From: Caecitellus pseudoparvulus
Taxonomy: Eukaryota > Bigyra: Bicosoecida
Direction: 5' to 3'
Assembly: GCA_965644315.1 (NCBI GenBank)
Contig: CBFFRQ010000053.1
Span: forward strand, 310,001-374,000
DNA: 64,000 nucleotides
Positions 11,942 to 22,207 of this stretch are shown here, piece after piece (within the stretch, counting starts at the first letter, position 1; each line of letters begins with the position of its first letter). The position numbers were made by a program, and so were the translations under genes. A model generated the notes under the pieces. That model saw only the letters and a program-made list of their open reading frames with translations. It searched no databases and was not told the DNA's origin.

Positions 11942-12616
11942 CGTGGAACAGGTAGAAGTGCGAAACGCACTCGTGAGCTGTGCTCAAGCCTACCGTCACG
12001 AGCAAGATGATGCGTCACAGCCAACCTGCAGGGCGCCTTCAACTTTGGCGAGGTGTTCAAAGTGGCACGTGGGTGTGGCAATGTGTGACAAGGTTGTGGG
12101 TTGTGACATGGAGACTCTAAATCAGGTTGCAAAGCAAAGGAGGTGCGCAGTCACTGGCAACCACGAGTAACTGGTCGAAAACGGTGGCGCATCTTTGGAC
12201 ACCCTGCGGGGTACACGAAGACGATGACTCAAGTTCGAGTCGAAGATGCCCAGCAGTCCTGCTCACAACCCACTGCACACACCAGCGTCCCCTTTCTGCA
12301 CCCCTATTTAGTTCTGGACTACTAGCGACGGTGGGCACACCTTCGCAGTTCCCGGTTTCCTGTGAACGCCCCTCTGGGCAGCCGCACGCAGTACTCACAG
12401 GATCACACTCAAGGCACGGAATAAATTCATGACACATCTTCTCTCCAGTCTCCGGGCGCGATGGCACTGAACCTTTTTTGAAACTCAAGCGTGAATTTGA
12501 TTGCCAATCCAGTGCGGAAATACATCCCAGCGCCAGCACCCGAGGACCTGCCTGGAATCGTCGGAGGGACATTTCCCCGAGACCCGAGACCGACCGGAAG
12601 AAGATTTCACCGAATC
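11942..12616. other. Intergenic region, divergent promoters of MTHFR and mL54
   Basis: About 675 bp upstream of both genes. I see no further gene, RNA or repeat. Short open frames here have no family resemblance. Confidence 0.4.
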
Positions 12617-13125
12617 ATGGCTGCTATGACCGCCGTGTTGCGAGCAGCAACCCATCAAGCGATGTGGGGGATCCGTACAGGCGGAGCGGTGCGGTCTTTG
12701 CACCAGTCAGCAGCTGTTCATTCAGCGCTGCGAGCTTCAGCACCTGTGCTGCAGAAGAAGAAGAAAGGTAAGGTGCTATGCACTCTGTGATGGATGTATG
12801 AGCCCCCTCAGCCAGGTTTGCCCACTGCTCCTTTGACTTTTCAGGTGCTGGAGGCAAAGGCGGCGGGGCGGCGGCCGTGCCTGTGGAGAAGTTTGATCTC
12901 ACGACGCAAGTCCCAGTGCTCCTGGAGAAGGATGCAGAGCAACCCACGTACAAAGATGATTCCGAGTACCCAGACTGGCTGTGGGGCTTGCTGGAGCCAC
13001 AGAAGACTGTGCAGGAGCAGATGCTGGAGGGCACGGAGGGGCTGACGCCTCGTGAGATGCGGCGCTTGCTGAAGCACGCGCGCCGCCAGATGATCAAGGA
13101 AGCCAACACCGCATCAAGGAAGTGA
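12617..13125 (+). CDS. Mitochondrial large-subunit ribosomal protein mL54
   Basis: Model: join(12617..12767, 12845..13125), 143 residues; intron GTAAGG...TTTCAG, phase 1, 77 bp. The first ~45 residues are basic, rich in Ala, Arg and Ser and lack acids (MAAMTAVLRAATHQAMWG), like a mitochondrial presequence, followed by a Lys run. The mature part has the mL54/Mrpl37 signature: PVLLEKDAEQPTYKDDSEYP, then DWLWGLL, and a basic C terminus (REMRRLLKHARRQMIK). It would be a component of the mitoribosome large subunit. Its stop is 7 bp from the stop of the convergent Nudix gene. Confidence 0.82.
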
Positions 13126-13132
13126 GCTTGCA

Positions 13133-14140
13133 TTACTGGCGCAGCAGGGTGGGGTGTTCCGTCAGCGTGCTGTCCCACTCGTACCGCACACGAGACATGG
13201 GTGGCAGTGGCCCAGGTGGCAGTTCACCGCCGCCTCGCAGTCGCACCAGCAGGCGGTGCCGACCCTCGCCCCCACGCGTGACAGGGTGCAGCTTGTCTCC
13301 TGGCAGCGTGACCGCCAGTGTCTCCTTGTCCACATTCACATTGTGAGGCTGCACGGGGGGGACAGTTGCCAGCTCGGCCAGCAGGGCTTCGCCCTCTGCT
13401 CCCACAAGTCGACTCCATGTGCCTGCATGCCCGAGCAAGGTGTGCAGGAGCAGGTACTGGGGTGGTGGCATGGGGAACAGTCCCTGCTCATGCAGCTCCA
13501 ATGCACGAAGGGGTGTCAGGTGCTCTGCACGCTCCACCTCGCCTGTTGCGATGCCGGGTGCCTCCGCGAGGGCCCTGGACCACTGCTCCCCCTCGAACGG
13601 CACAGGGGCCCGCTGCAGGAAGAAGACCGTGTCAAACTTCCGCTTCTCGGCTTCAGGGGTGCGAAAGCGGGCGACTGGTGCAAAGGAAGGGGCATCCTCA
13701 GCTACGCGCGTGAAGTATTCTTGTGCCTCTGCAGACGGAGCAATGCTCGCAGGGCCGGTCTGAGCTACGAGGCTCGTGAGGAAGTGCACTTCGGCTGCTG
13801 TTATAGGCGCGTCGTGTGACTGTTGGCCAGGCCGGACCACCGGCCACCCCTGCCCTGTCTCTTCGAGGCACTCCCTCACAGCGGTGATGCGCAGGGTTCC
13901 AAGTTCGCCCTGGGCGCTGCCAAGTGACACGTCAGGGCCTTCTACCTTTCCACCTGGGAACACGTGAGCTCCTGCCATCACAGAACTGCGCGTTGCCCGC
14001 TGCATCCACAAGAGGGTGTACTGGTCGTCAGCTGGGTGCGAAGTAGGGGCAGCTAGCAAGAGACATGCACTGAGAGCAGGAGCGGGTGCTGCTTTTTTTG
14101 CTGCTTGGGTGAGCTTGCTGAATGCTCGGAGTGCTGCCAT
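13133..14140 (-). CDS. Nudix hydrolase, NUDT19-like
   Basis: 335 residues from the ATG at 14140; the open frame continues to 14275 but begins there with GTG, so I prefer the internal ATG, whose context is good. Nudix box: FPGGKVE at about residues 61-67, then after an insertion R89-E-C-L-E93-E94-T-G96, giving the REx2EExG metal-binding core. The enlarged gap between GG and RE is typical of the NUDT19/RP2p branch, whose members hydrolyse CoA or acyl-CoA in peroxisomes or mitochondria. The C terminus (TLLRQ) is not a PTS1 signal; the N terminus is basic and Ala-rich, so mitochondrial import is possible. The substrate is inference. Confidence 0.75.
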   Translation of the reverse strand: MAALRAFSKLTQAAKKAAPAPALSACLLLAAPTSHPADDQYTLLWMQRATRSSVMAGAHVFPGGKVEGPDVSLGSAQGELGTLRITAVRECLEETGQGWPVVRPGQQSHDAPITAAEVHFLTSLVAQTGPASIAPSAEAQEYFTRVAEDAPSFAPVARFRTPEAEKRKFDTVFFLQRAPVPFEGEQWSRALAEAPGIATGEVERAEHLTPLRALELHEQGLFPMPPPQYLLLHTLLGHAGTWSRLVGAEGEALLAELATVPPVQPHNVNVDKETLAVTLPGDKLHPVTRGGEGRHRLLVRLRGGGELPPGPLPPMSRVRYEWDSTLTEHPTLLRQ

Positions 14141-14543
14141 GGTGCCTGCTCTGCTTGTGGGAGGAGGTCGAGCTGGGTGTGAGGTGTGGAGTTTCACAAC
14201 GGCTGCGTCCACAAGTCCGCCTGGAACGCGAATGCTCACAGCTGTGCCAAGGCACTCCACAGTGGGTATCTTCACTGCCTTACTTGACAGTATGGCACAG
14301 TATTGATTTTGCAGCCGTTAGAATGGTGCACGAGGGAGGCTCTAGCTCCCGTGCCCTCGGTCGCCAACGGGCGCACTGCAAATTGTCGGCACAAACAGCG
14401 GGTGCAGCATGTCAAACTCGTAATGCAGCGCTGCATATGCGACTAGTACTTAAGCTCGAAGCCAATGCCTGCACACTGGGAGCAAAGTGCTTGGGCAAGC
14501 TTGGGCTTTGTACGGGCCGCGTTTCAAACACGTTTCAGACGCC
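14141..14543. other. Intergenic region, divergent promoters of Nudix gene and Eaf6
   Basis: About 400 bp. The Nudix frame stays open upstream to 14275, so a little of this could be coding if an unseen exon exists. Nothing else recognised. Confidence 0.35.
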
Positions 14544-14828
14544 ATGGCCTCAGATGAAGTGCAGGCGGCCGTCTTGGAAAGCGTGAAGAAGGCACGCAGC
14601 CACAGTGAAAAAGAGCTGCGCAAGCTGGAAAAGCAGATTTTCGAGCTGGAAGGTAGTTACTTGCGCAGCTTCCCAGACTTCAACCTGGTGCAAGGTTTCT
14701 CAGAGCAAGGCGCGGCAGGTGGGCCCCTTGAGGGTGCATTGCCCGAGGACCTGTCGGAGCACCGCATCTTCTCCAAGTCTTCCCTCACCTCTCCTGTGTT
14801 TGCTAAGTCATCCACAAAAAAGCGGTGA
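14544..14828 (+). CDS. Eaf6/MEAF6 subunit of histone acetyltransferase complexes
   Basis: 94 residues, single exon, ATG in GCCATGG context. It has an N-terminal coiled coil (KKARSHSEKELRKLEKQIFE), then LEGSYL, NLVQGF and an HRIFSKSSLTSP segment, which is the conserved order of Eaf6: coiled coil, ExSYL, IxxGF, and a final (R)FSxSS motif. In other eukaryotes this subunit scaffolds NuA4, NuA3, MOZ/MORF or HBO1 acetyltransferase complexes in the nucleus. Its stop is about 80 bp from that of the convergent sulfurtransferase gene. Confidence 0.82.
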   Translation: MASDEVQAAVLESVKKARSHSEKELRKLEKQIFELEGSYLRSFPDFNLVQGFSEQGAAGGPLEGALPEDLSEHRIFSKSSLTSPVFAKSSTKKR

Positions 14829-14908
14829 GGCACCCCACTTTCGGTGGGGCTGCGAGCCGGCCAAGGGGGGCTTCAGCTCAAACTCAGCGGAGTCTCTCGC
14901 CCAGCACG

Positions 14909-15865
14909 TCACCGCCCAGCCAGAGCGGGCTCAATGGCCGCGCCACTGGCACTGGCATACTCAGACCACGAGCCATCGTACAGGGCCAGCCTGTCCCACG
15001 GCACACCCACTTCGTGCAGGGCAAGGAGGACAATGGCTGCAGTGACACCGCTGCCGCAAGACGTCACAAACCCGTGCTCGGACGCCACGTCCACTCCTGC
15101 GGCAGAAAATTTGGCCAGCAGCGCCTCAGGTGACAACAGGCAGCCCGTGGCCTGGTCAACGAGCTCGCTGGCTGGCAGGTTGAGGGCCCCCGGCATGTGT
15201 CCGCTTGGGATGGGGCGGGGTTCTGGGGCCTCTCCGCGGAAGCGGCCAGCCGGCCGGGCATCCACAATGCAAGGCACCGACGTTGCTTCACTTGTCATGG
15301 CGTCTAGCATGCCCTTGATGTCATCCAGCCGAACGAGGTGACTGGAAGTGATGGCCTCTCCGGGTGCGCGGGCGCCATCGGCCCCTGCTTGCCCACCGCC
15401 CAGCAATGCAGGGGCGGTCGTGGGGGTGGTGTCAACAGGCAGACCAGCTGCTTTCCATGCTGGCAGGCCGCCATTCAGGATCCGCACGTGGTGCATGCCC
15501 ATGACGCGCAGCATCCACCAGACCCGAGGCGCGCTGAAGAGGCCCGCAGCATCATACACCACCACCTCTTTCTCAGGGGCCAAGCCAAAGTGCTGGATGG
15601 CAGCTTTCACGACGGATGCAGGTGGGAACATATGGGGCAGATCTCCCGCATCTGGATCAGCGACTTCATTGATGTCAAAGTACAGGGCGCCTTGAATGCG
15701 CTCGCCTTCGTACTCCACCCGGCCGTCCCTCGCAGGGTCCAGGTGCCAGCTGGCATCCAGGACGATGGGCAAGGGCTTGCTGCCCTGAGACAAGGCACTG
15801 TGAAGCTCACTGGCAGTGCAGAGTGCTGAGCGTGCTGCGGCTCGAGTCAAGCGTGTGGCCGCCAT
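14909..15865 (-). CDS. 3-Mercaptopyruvate sulfurtransferase (tandem rhodanese)
   Basis: 318 residues, single exon. Two rhodanese domains: the first begins around LPIVLDASWHLDP and ILNGGLPAW; the second contains IVDARPAGRFRG, SGHMPGALNLP and the active loop C270-G-S-G-V-T-A. The CGSGVTA loop is the mercaptopyruvate type rather than the CRKGVT loop of thiosulfate sulfurtransferases. The enzyme moves sulfur from 3-mercaptopyruvate to a cysteine persulfide (cysteine catabolism, tRNA thiolation in some species). The N terminus (MAATRLTRAAARSALCTAS) could be a mitochondrial signal. Confidence 0.88.
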   Translation of the reverse strand: MAATRLTRAAARSALCTASELHSALSQGSKPLPIVLDASWHLDPARDGRVEYEGERIQGALYFDINEVADPDAGDLPHMFPPASVVKAAIQHFGLAPEKEVVVYDAAGLFSAPRVWWMLRVMGMHHVRILNGGLPAWKAAGLPVDTTPTTAPALLGGGQAGADGARAPGEAITSSHLVRLDDIKGMLDAMTSEATSVPCIVDARPAGRFRGEAPEPRPIPSGHMPGALNLPASELVDQATGCLLSPEALLAKFSAAGVDVASEHGFVTSCGSGVTAAIVLLALHEVGVPWDRLALYDGSWSEYASASGAAIEPALAGR

Positions 15866-16021
15866 GTCCCTTTCGGCGTGGTGGTCACCAATTTCCGCGC
15901 CTCAGCCAACGCGTGCAAGCCCTGGCACCCACTGCGCAAATCACGGCTCCCGGGCAAGTACGCACCCAAACTATTCCCAACGGAGTGCGGCCGTCTGTGC
16001 ATTCGGATTTGGTGCCCAGCT

Positions 16022-19000
16022 CTACTCTGTATAATCAGAGTCGTCGTCTTCGGAGGATGCTTGTTTGCGTCGAGGGCGGCCTCGGGGCTTCTTGGCCGAG
16101 CGCCGCGTGGAAGGTTTGCCTTTGCCAGGCGTCTCAGCTCCCTCAGGAGGTGATGGTGCAGCAGACTTCTTTGGACGACCTCGCTTTCTGCCCTTGCCCT
16201 TGCCCCTGCCGCTGCCTCCGAGGCCGCCGCCTTCCCCGACTGCCGTGCCATGCAGCGCGTCAGCCAAAGTTGCAGCAGCACATACACCATTCGAGCGCCC
16301 AGCTTCTTCAGGCAGAGCGGGGGCCTCAGCAGCTGCTGCCGAGAGCAAGCCGGAAAAAGCACTCAGGTGACCTGCAGCCTCTTGCAGAGTCAGCCCTGGG
16401 TGGCCCCCTGCTGCACGGTCCAGGACCTTAGGCACGGCCATGGGTTTCAAGGGCGGAGCCGAGAAGGGGGGCACGGTTGCAGGCGCCTCCCCCGCTTTCG
16501 TGACTGAGGTGGAGGTGAGGGAGGCAATGGAGCTGCTGCGCAGGTCGTACATGACGCGGACATTCACAATCATGCGCAGCAGCACTTCCATGCACACGAG
16601 CTCGCAGAAGGCAGCAATGACGCCAGGCTCGGCGGGGAGTGGTCGAGTAACTGGAGTGGAGGGCTGGCCATCCACCCACAGCTGCAGCGCTTCTGCCGCA
16701 GCATCGGCGCGCCTGGACACCAAGCCAGTTGCAATGTGCACCAGGGCAGCCGGCTCCTGCACCTTGGTGAAGGGCAGGCAGGTCAGCAACAGTGCAGCGT
16801 ACTGCAGCGATGCGACGTCCAGGATGACACCCCTCTCCACCGCTGCAGTGGCAGCGTGGGGCACGTCAGCAGCCTGGGTGGAGCTTCCAAGTGGGTAGGC
16901 AGCCGCACAGCGCATCCCCTCAGCAAGCCTGTCGCCACCCGCTGCAGCAATGTCATCTGCCCACGCCTCCAAGTCCTCATCGCCAGCACCCAGCCCGTCA
17001 GAGAAAGACACATCTGTGGAAGACCTGCTCAGCACGGTGCCACTCAGCCCAGCCCCCACATCAAAGCGGCGAAGCACTCGGCGGAAGAAGGTGTGCCGGG
17101 CTGAGGGCGTGCCAGCGACAGCAGCAGTGTACACTGTATCGCATGCCACTCGCATGCGGGCGCCTCCCTGAGCCGCAGTGCTTGCCGCTGCAGCCAGCAG
17201 CGGGGATGCCGCCCTGGCGGTGGGTGTGGCTGCCCTGTGCACGACGCATGCGCCGAACAAGCCTTCGGCCAACGCCGAACGCACCTTTCGCGGCTTGGAG
17301 CGAGCAAGCGCAAGCACGGCTTGGGTCGCTGGTCCCCGCACCCGCCAAGACGGGTCGCCACAAGCAGCCAGTAAGGCGGGCAGGACTTGCTCGGAGTGGA
17401 TGACCCCTCGTTCGCTGACACCGCACAGCAATGCCACTGCAGCTGCCCTCACCCGCCCCGCCTCAGCTGCTGTGACGGCGTGCAGACCTTCACCGGCGCC
17501 CGGCTTCTCGCCAGGGCATGAGCCCGTGCACAGAGCTGAGCGGACTAGCGGCAGGCACTTCCTGACAAACGCTGGGATGACGCTGTGATCCACAGCATGC
17601 TTGGGCGCGATGGAGCCTCGCAGCGCAGCAGCTGCCTCTGCTTTGGCGATGCTGAGTGTGGTGTCCACAGACTCCCCAGCAGCGAGCCCCCGCAAGGCAG
17701 CAACACGTTGGTGCACTCCTTGCCCTGCCAGGGCGGCCTCTTCCCGTGCTCCCAGCACGTCGCCGATGGCAGTCAGTGCGGCCGCCCGGACGTCTGGGTG
17801 CACCGACGGAAGCAGGGACTCTTGGAGAATGTTTGAAAAAAGCTCTTCTGAAAGCAGGCCAGGGTGGCGACACAGCACGAAGCCCATGCCGCGAGTGGCC
17901 TGGACGGCAAGGTGGGCGTGGGGGACGTCGGACCAAACGCTGTACTCGTCCACGACGAGGGCTGCAGCCGTGCCGATGGGCATGTCTGCGAAGGCGGACT
18001 CCACAGCAGCTGCCTGCTCCAAGGTGGTGGGCGTGGCTGCCGTGCCGGTGGGCGACGTCAACGTCGAGGATCCGGGGGAGCTATCTTCCACAGGCACCGC
18101 GTCGAAATCATACCCCCGCACGAGCAGCCCCATTCCGTACAGCGCCACGGCCACGCGTGAGTATGTCCATGGACTCTGTGTCTGGAAGGATGCCAGCCAA
18201 ACCGGCACGTCGTCCACATTCGGCACGCGATTGTCGAGTACTTCCCGCATCTTGCGACACTGCCGCCACCAAGTCCACAGTTGCACGCGCAGGACGCCGT
18301 CTGGGCGCTGTGCTGGGGCAAGCTTGCCTGCCTCGGGCACCTCTGCCATTGCCTGCGAAACCAGGCAGCCCCAGGCAGCTGCTGCAGCCTGCAAAAGTGC
18401 GGCAAATGGCAGAATGAGCGGCCGCTGCCGCACCTCCACGACCTGGGACAGGGCCTGTTGCAGTCGGGCAGTCAGGGCTGTGTCTGACATGGCCAGGTGT
18501 GGAAGTGTGCTGGAGAGGGTGCAGCAGGTGCGTGTTGCGACAGCCTTTTGGAGGGCGAACAGCTGCGACAGGGCACTGGCCTCACAGGCCTCCTGCATGT
18601 CTTGCGGCAGTGGGAGGGCCAGGGACACGTGCTGTACGAGAAGGCGGATGTGAGGCACGACAGCCTGCGGCACCACTGCCGCAAGCGCCTGCAACACGGC
18701 TGCCAAAGCACACACATGCTGCATGCGCCGCCGGCCTTCGTCGGCAGCAGCTTCTCCGTCCCACTCAGGCTCTCGAACCAAGCTCTCTGCGGCAGCCGTG
18801 GCCAGCGCCGCCAGCATGCGGCGCAGGCTCCACGTCAGCTTCGCGAGGCCCCGCACAGCCACGAGCGCGCCTGCTCCATTTCGCTCACGCAGCGCAGGCA
18901 CGGCGCAGTCTTCCAAGGCACTCATGCTAGAGGCACGCTGCTTGCCCCGCCGGCGTTTGGAGGGGGTTTCCTTTGCTGCTGCCTCTGACATGGCACGCCG

Positions 19001-22000
19001 CAGTGCCACAGCCAGCCAGGCAGGGGGGGAAAGCAGCGTCGCTCCAGAAGATGGAGCAGAGGAAGCAAGTGCCACCATTTGTCTTGCACGGGCCTCCATT
19101 GCCGAGGCCAGGGTTTCATCCTGCTCCGCAGTTGGCAGCGCTGTGGCGAGCTTGACAGGGGCAAACCACAGCGCATCCACCGTGCTTGTGATGAGGTCTT
19201 GCAGGGATTCCTCTTCATCTTCATCAGCCAGGCGCCGCAGCATGGCGCGCAGGACGGAAGTCTCGAGGGACCCCTGTCCAGCAGGAGCCGGCAGCTTCGC
19301 ACACTCCCCAGACAAGAGCAGTCGCTGCAGTGTAGACACCGCCGACTTGCGCACGGAGAGTCCCGAATCTTGCAGCTTTGCCAGCAGAACATCAGCGTAC
19401 GTGGGCAACAAGGACGGGTCCTGCAGCACGTACTGGCCCAGCAGCTCCACAGTGGCTGCCCGGACGGAGATGGCGCGGTCCGCCAACCGAGCACGCATCG
19501 CACTCCGCACAGCTGGCCGGCGCAGTAAGGCTGGATCCACTTGCACCAGTTGCCGCAGGGCATCCAGGGCTCGCTTGCGAGTCCCACCGCTGCCTCGTGC
19601 CATAGCAGCGAGCAGCTGCACGAGCAGCTTCTCAAAGCTGCTGAACGCGGCTGTGCCGGCAGCAGCCTGCATGCCCAAGCGCAATGCAAGCTTGGTGGAC
19701 ATGCTATCCGGACGGCTTGCAGCAGACATGGCGACCACCTGGTGCTGTAGGTCGGCGAGGGCAGAGGCCCACAGGTCGGCCAGCACCAAGTTGCCCTCTG
19801 CCTGCGCCGCTGCTTGCCACCACGAGAACCACATCCGGGCGGCAGCCAGGCCACTCCTGTCGCGGTGGGCGCTCTGAGCCAGGGGCTGTGCCATGGCTGC
19901 CCGCAGGGCAGCTTGCACGAGCCAGGCGGCATCCTCACACCCCGCAGCGCCGGGCTGGGGCGTGATGCCCGCAGCGGTAGCTGTCCACACGCTGCCTTCA
20001 CAACCTTCTGCCCAAGCTGACAGCGCGGCAGCGTGAGTATGCACTGTGAAGGGCAGCAGTGCAGAGCTGCGGGCGGTGGCAGCAGATGCGCCAGTGGCAG
20101 TGCGTGAGTGGCTGAGGGACAGGGGGGCAGGCCCAGAGCCGGCGACAGGCTCGGTGGTGGCTCCAAGTCTCAGGGGCAGGGCATCAATGCTGGCTTGAAC
20201 AAGCGCCATGCGAGTGAGCATTGTCCCCAGCAATTGCACTGTTACTGGCTGCACAGGTGACAAGTGGGCCAGCGTCTCGTCGCTGGCATGCGTGGGCAGC
20301 GTGGAGGAGCACGCCTTGAGCAGCAGCTGCAGCAGTGTAAGGGCGGCTGGAAAGCGTGGGTGTCCGACCAAAATGCACACGTCAGTCACCAGGAACCTGG
20401 CGATGCTCGCCCAGCTGGTGTCTGCCCAACCAGCTTTACTTTTCTCTGCCTTGGACATGCTGGCGCTGGTGAGCACCCTGGACAGCAGCTCCCGAATGAA
20501 GTGCCGGACCGGGCCTGTGGCGGCAGAGTCGCCAGCATGGGCAGCGCTCAGAGGTGTGGGGGGCGCGGGGGTCGGTATGGATGGTGCAGCTTCTGTATGG
20601 TTGTCGTCCTGTAAGCTGTGTGCGGCGCCTGCTGTGGCCGTGGGCACGGCATCGCTTGCAGGACTCAAGGCGTGCAGTTGTGCAATGGGCAGGGCATCTT
20701 CCTCTTCACTGTCTGCAGCCACAACATCTGCAGAGGCGGCCATTGCCCCGGAGGCATGCCTTGCAATCTGCTGCAGGGGCTGAGGGGCCCAGGCGTCTCG
20801 GAGCGCAAGTGCACCAGCTTCCGTTGCACACTGGTCCAGGATGGCAGCGTCCAGCGCACCATTTGTGGGAGCTGCATCGCAAGCCTGCAGGCACGCGACA
20901 AGCAGGGCAGTCGGTGTCTGCACCGCGGCAAGTGTGCCGTGGTACTCTGGTACAGCTGGCAGAGTGCGAAGGTGCTGGGCTGTGGGTGGCAAAAGCTCTC
21001 CAGGGCTGAGCATGGGCATGCCCAGCTTCCACGAGCGTTTCGCTGAGCCCTTGCCTGTGCCGTGCAAGGTTCGGGGTATGGCATGCAGAAGCTCATCAAT
21101 GATGCTCACCCTGGAGCTGGGATGCCGTGAGTAAACGTGGCCCAGGATGCCCACGGCTGCAGTGTGCACCGCATGGCAGGCATCTGCGCTGGAGCGCTGC
21201 CCCTTTGCAACTTCCGTGCACACAGCAGCCACACAGGCTTGCACGAGCTGCGCGATGTCCGCGTCATCAGGTGTCAGTTGTTCTAAGCATGCTGGAACCC
21301 TGCGCAGAGCCTGGGAGACGGCGAGGGAGGTGGCCTGCACGGCAGCCTGGGCAGCTGCCAGAGGAGCTTGGCCGCCCTGTGAAGGCTTCGGTGCATCCTT
21401 GCTGCCCGGCTGTGCCTTGACACCAGCATGACCTGATGGACCACTGGCTGCACTGTGCATGGTGGGGTCCCAGGCGGGGAGGACAACCTTCAGCAGCACC
21501 TGGTGCAGGGCCCGCACCGGCAACGAGAAGCCGTCCTCCACCCGCAGGGTAGCGTCCAGGGATGGCAAGGCGAGGGCCTCCAAACATGCCCCTGAAACAG
21601 TGGCGACTTCCTCCGTGTCCCTGGCGGCTTCCCCTGCTGCTAGCCAGCTCCGAAGGAAGGCAGTGAGGCCGGCCAGGATGGCGGCAGAGGCCTGCACAGG
21701 CACGCTGCCAATGCCGCCCCCCCCTTGATCAGGCGTGCCAAGGTGCACAAGGAGACTTTGCGCAACAGCTAGCGCAGCAGGCGCCTGCCACAAGCCTTCC
21801 ACAGCCCCTGCATCAGCCTCAGCAGCAGCCGACATCACCGCCGCATGTGGGAGGCTTCTCGGCGGGTCGGCAGCGGACGAGGTATCGCGGGGACTGGCAG
21901 GCTCCGCATCTTGGGCAGTGGCTGCACCTGTCACGATTTCCAGGAGGCCGGGAGCTGAGGGGCGTGAGCTGCGGCGCCGCTTTGTGCCTCTGGGGCCCGC

Positions 22001-22207
22001 AACAGTGGCGCCAGGCGAGCCAGCTGCTGCAAGAGAGTCCGCGGCGGCGCCAAGGCCTGCCCTTGCCAGCTCAGGGTGCTTTTTCAGCAGGAGCAGGGCA
22101 GTTTCATCCAGATTCCCGCCACAGCTTTGAAGGGCAGCCATGCACTCCTCCAAGGGAAGCTTGCACATGGCTTGCAAGGTCTTGCCAAGCTCCTCCTGCG
22201 CAGGCAT
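16022..22207 (-). CDS. Scc2/NIPBL-like cohesin loader
   Basis: 2,061 residues from the ATG at 22207. The frame is open to 22597, but that stretch is Cys-rich, unlike the rest, and probably not coding. Scc2/NIPBL with Scc4 loads cohesin onto chromatin and stimulates its ATPase. Seen: a HEAT block near residue 870 with the Scc2 signature (TRKRALDALRQLVQVDP, then RLADRAISVRAATVELLGQY and DSGLSVRKSAV), a long helical C-terminal half (FFRRVLRRFD, LPFTKVQEP), and a basic tail with two AT-hook-like motifs (KRGRPKK and PRGRPRR) before an acidic end. Residues 1-45 look UBA-like (CMAALQSCGGNLDETALLLL). Mild oddity: the signature blocks are clear but the spacers are very Ala-rich. Confidence 0.78.
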   Translation of the reverse strand: MPAQEELGKTLQAMCKLPLEECMAALQSCGGNLDETALLLLKKHPELARAGLGAAADSLAAAGSPGATVAGPRGTKRRRSSRPSAPGLLEIVTGAATAQDAEPASPRDTSSAADPPRSLPHAAVMSAAAEADAGAVEGLWQAPAALAVAQSLLVHLGTPDQGGGGIGSVPVQASAAILAGLTAFLRSWLAAGEAARDTEEVATVSGACLEALALPSLDATLRVEDGFSLPVRALHQVLLKVVLPAWDPTMHSAASGPSGHAGVKAQPGSKDAPKPSQGGQAPLAAAQAAVQATSLAVSQALRRVPACLEQLTPDDADIAQLVQACVAAVCTEVAKGQRSSADACHAVHTAAVGILGHVYSRHPSSRVSIIDELLHAIPRTLHGTGKGSAKRSWKLGMPMLSPGELLPPTAQHLRTLPAVPEYHGTLAAVQTPTALLVACLQACDAAPTNGALDAAILDQCATEAGALALRDAWAPQPLQQIARHASGAMAASADVVAADSEEEDALPIAQLHALSPASDAVPTATAGAAHSLQDDNHTEAAPSIPTPAPPTPLSAAHAGDSAATGPVRHFIRELLSRVLTSASMSKAEKSKAGWADTSWASIARFLVTDVCILVGHPRFPAALTLLQLLLKACSSTLPTHASDETLAHLSPVQPVTVQLLGTMLTRMALVQASIDALPLRLGATTEPVAGSGPAPLSLSHSRTATGASAATARSSALLPFTVHTHAAALSAWAEGCEGSVWTATAAGITPQPGAAGCEDAAWLVQAALRAAMAQPLAQSAHRDRSGLAAARMWFSWWQAAAQAEGNLVLADLWASALADLQHQVVAMSAASRPDSMSTKLALRLGMQAAAGTAAFSSFEKLLVQLLAAMARGSGGTRKRALDALRQLVQVDPALLRRPAVRSAMRARLADRAISVRAATVELLGQYVLQDPSLLPTYADVLLAKLQDSGLSVRKSAVSTLQRLLLSGECAKLPAPAGQGSLETSVLRAMLRRLADEDEEESLQDLITSTVDALWFAPVKLATALPTAEQDETLASAMEARARQMVALASSAPSSGATLLSPPAWLAVALRRAMSEAAAKETPSKRRRGKQRASSMSALEDCAVPALRERNGAGALVAVRGLAKLTWSLRRMLAALATAAAESLVREPEWDGEAAADEGRRRMQHVCALAAVLQALAAVVPQAVVPHIRLLVQHVSLALPLPQDMQEACEASALSQLFALQKAVATRTCCTLSSTLPHLAMSDTALTARLQQALSQVVEVRQRPLILPFAALLQAAAAAWGCLVSQAMAEVPEAGKLAPAQRPDGVLRVQLWTWWRQCRKMREVLDNRVPNVDDVPVWLASFQTQSPWTYSRVAVALYGMGLLVRGYDFDAVPVEDSSPGSSTLTSPTGTAATPTTLEQAAAVESAFADMPIGTAAALVVDEYSVWSDVPHAHLAVQATRGMGFVLCRHPGLLSEELFSNILQESLLPSVHPDVRAAALTAIGDVLGAREEAALAGQGVHQRVAALRGLAAGESVDTTLSIAKAEAAAALRGSIAPKHAVDHSVIPAFVRKCLPLVRSALCTGSCPGEKPGAGEGLHAVTAAEAGRVRAAAVALLCGVSERGVIHSEQVLPALLAACGDPSWRVRGPATQAVLALARSKPRKVRSALAEGLFGACVVHRAATPTARAASPLLAAAASTAAQGGARMRVACDTVYTAAVAGTPSARHTFFRRVLRRFDVGAGLSGTVLSRSSTDVSFSDGLGAGDEDLEAWADDIAAAGGDRLAEGMRCAAAYPLGSSTQAADVPHAATAAVERGVILDVASLQYAALLLTCLPFTKVQEPAALVHIATGLVSRRADAAAEALQLWVDGQPSTPVTRPLPAEPGVIAAFCELVCMEVLLRMIVNVRVMYDLRSSSIASLTSTSVTKAGEAPATVPPFSAPPLKPMAVPKVLDRAAGGHPGLTLQEAAGHLSAFSGLLSAAAAEAPALPEEAGRSNGVCAAATLADALHGTAVGEGGGLGGSGRGKGKGRKRGRPKKSAAPSPPEGAETPGKGKPSTRRSAKKPRGRPRRKQASSEDDDSDYTE

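Noticed and set aside
17601-18653. 350-residue plus-strand open frame, and a similar one at 18723-19877
   Set aside because: Both are antisense to the cohesin loader and are Ser/Ala/Arg-rich shadows.
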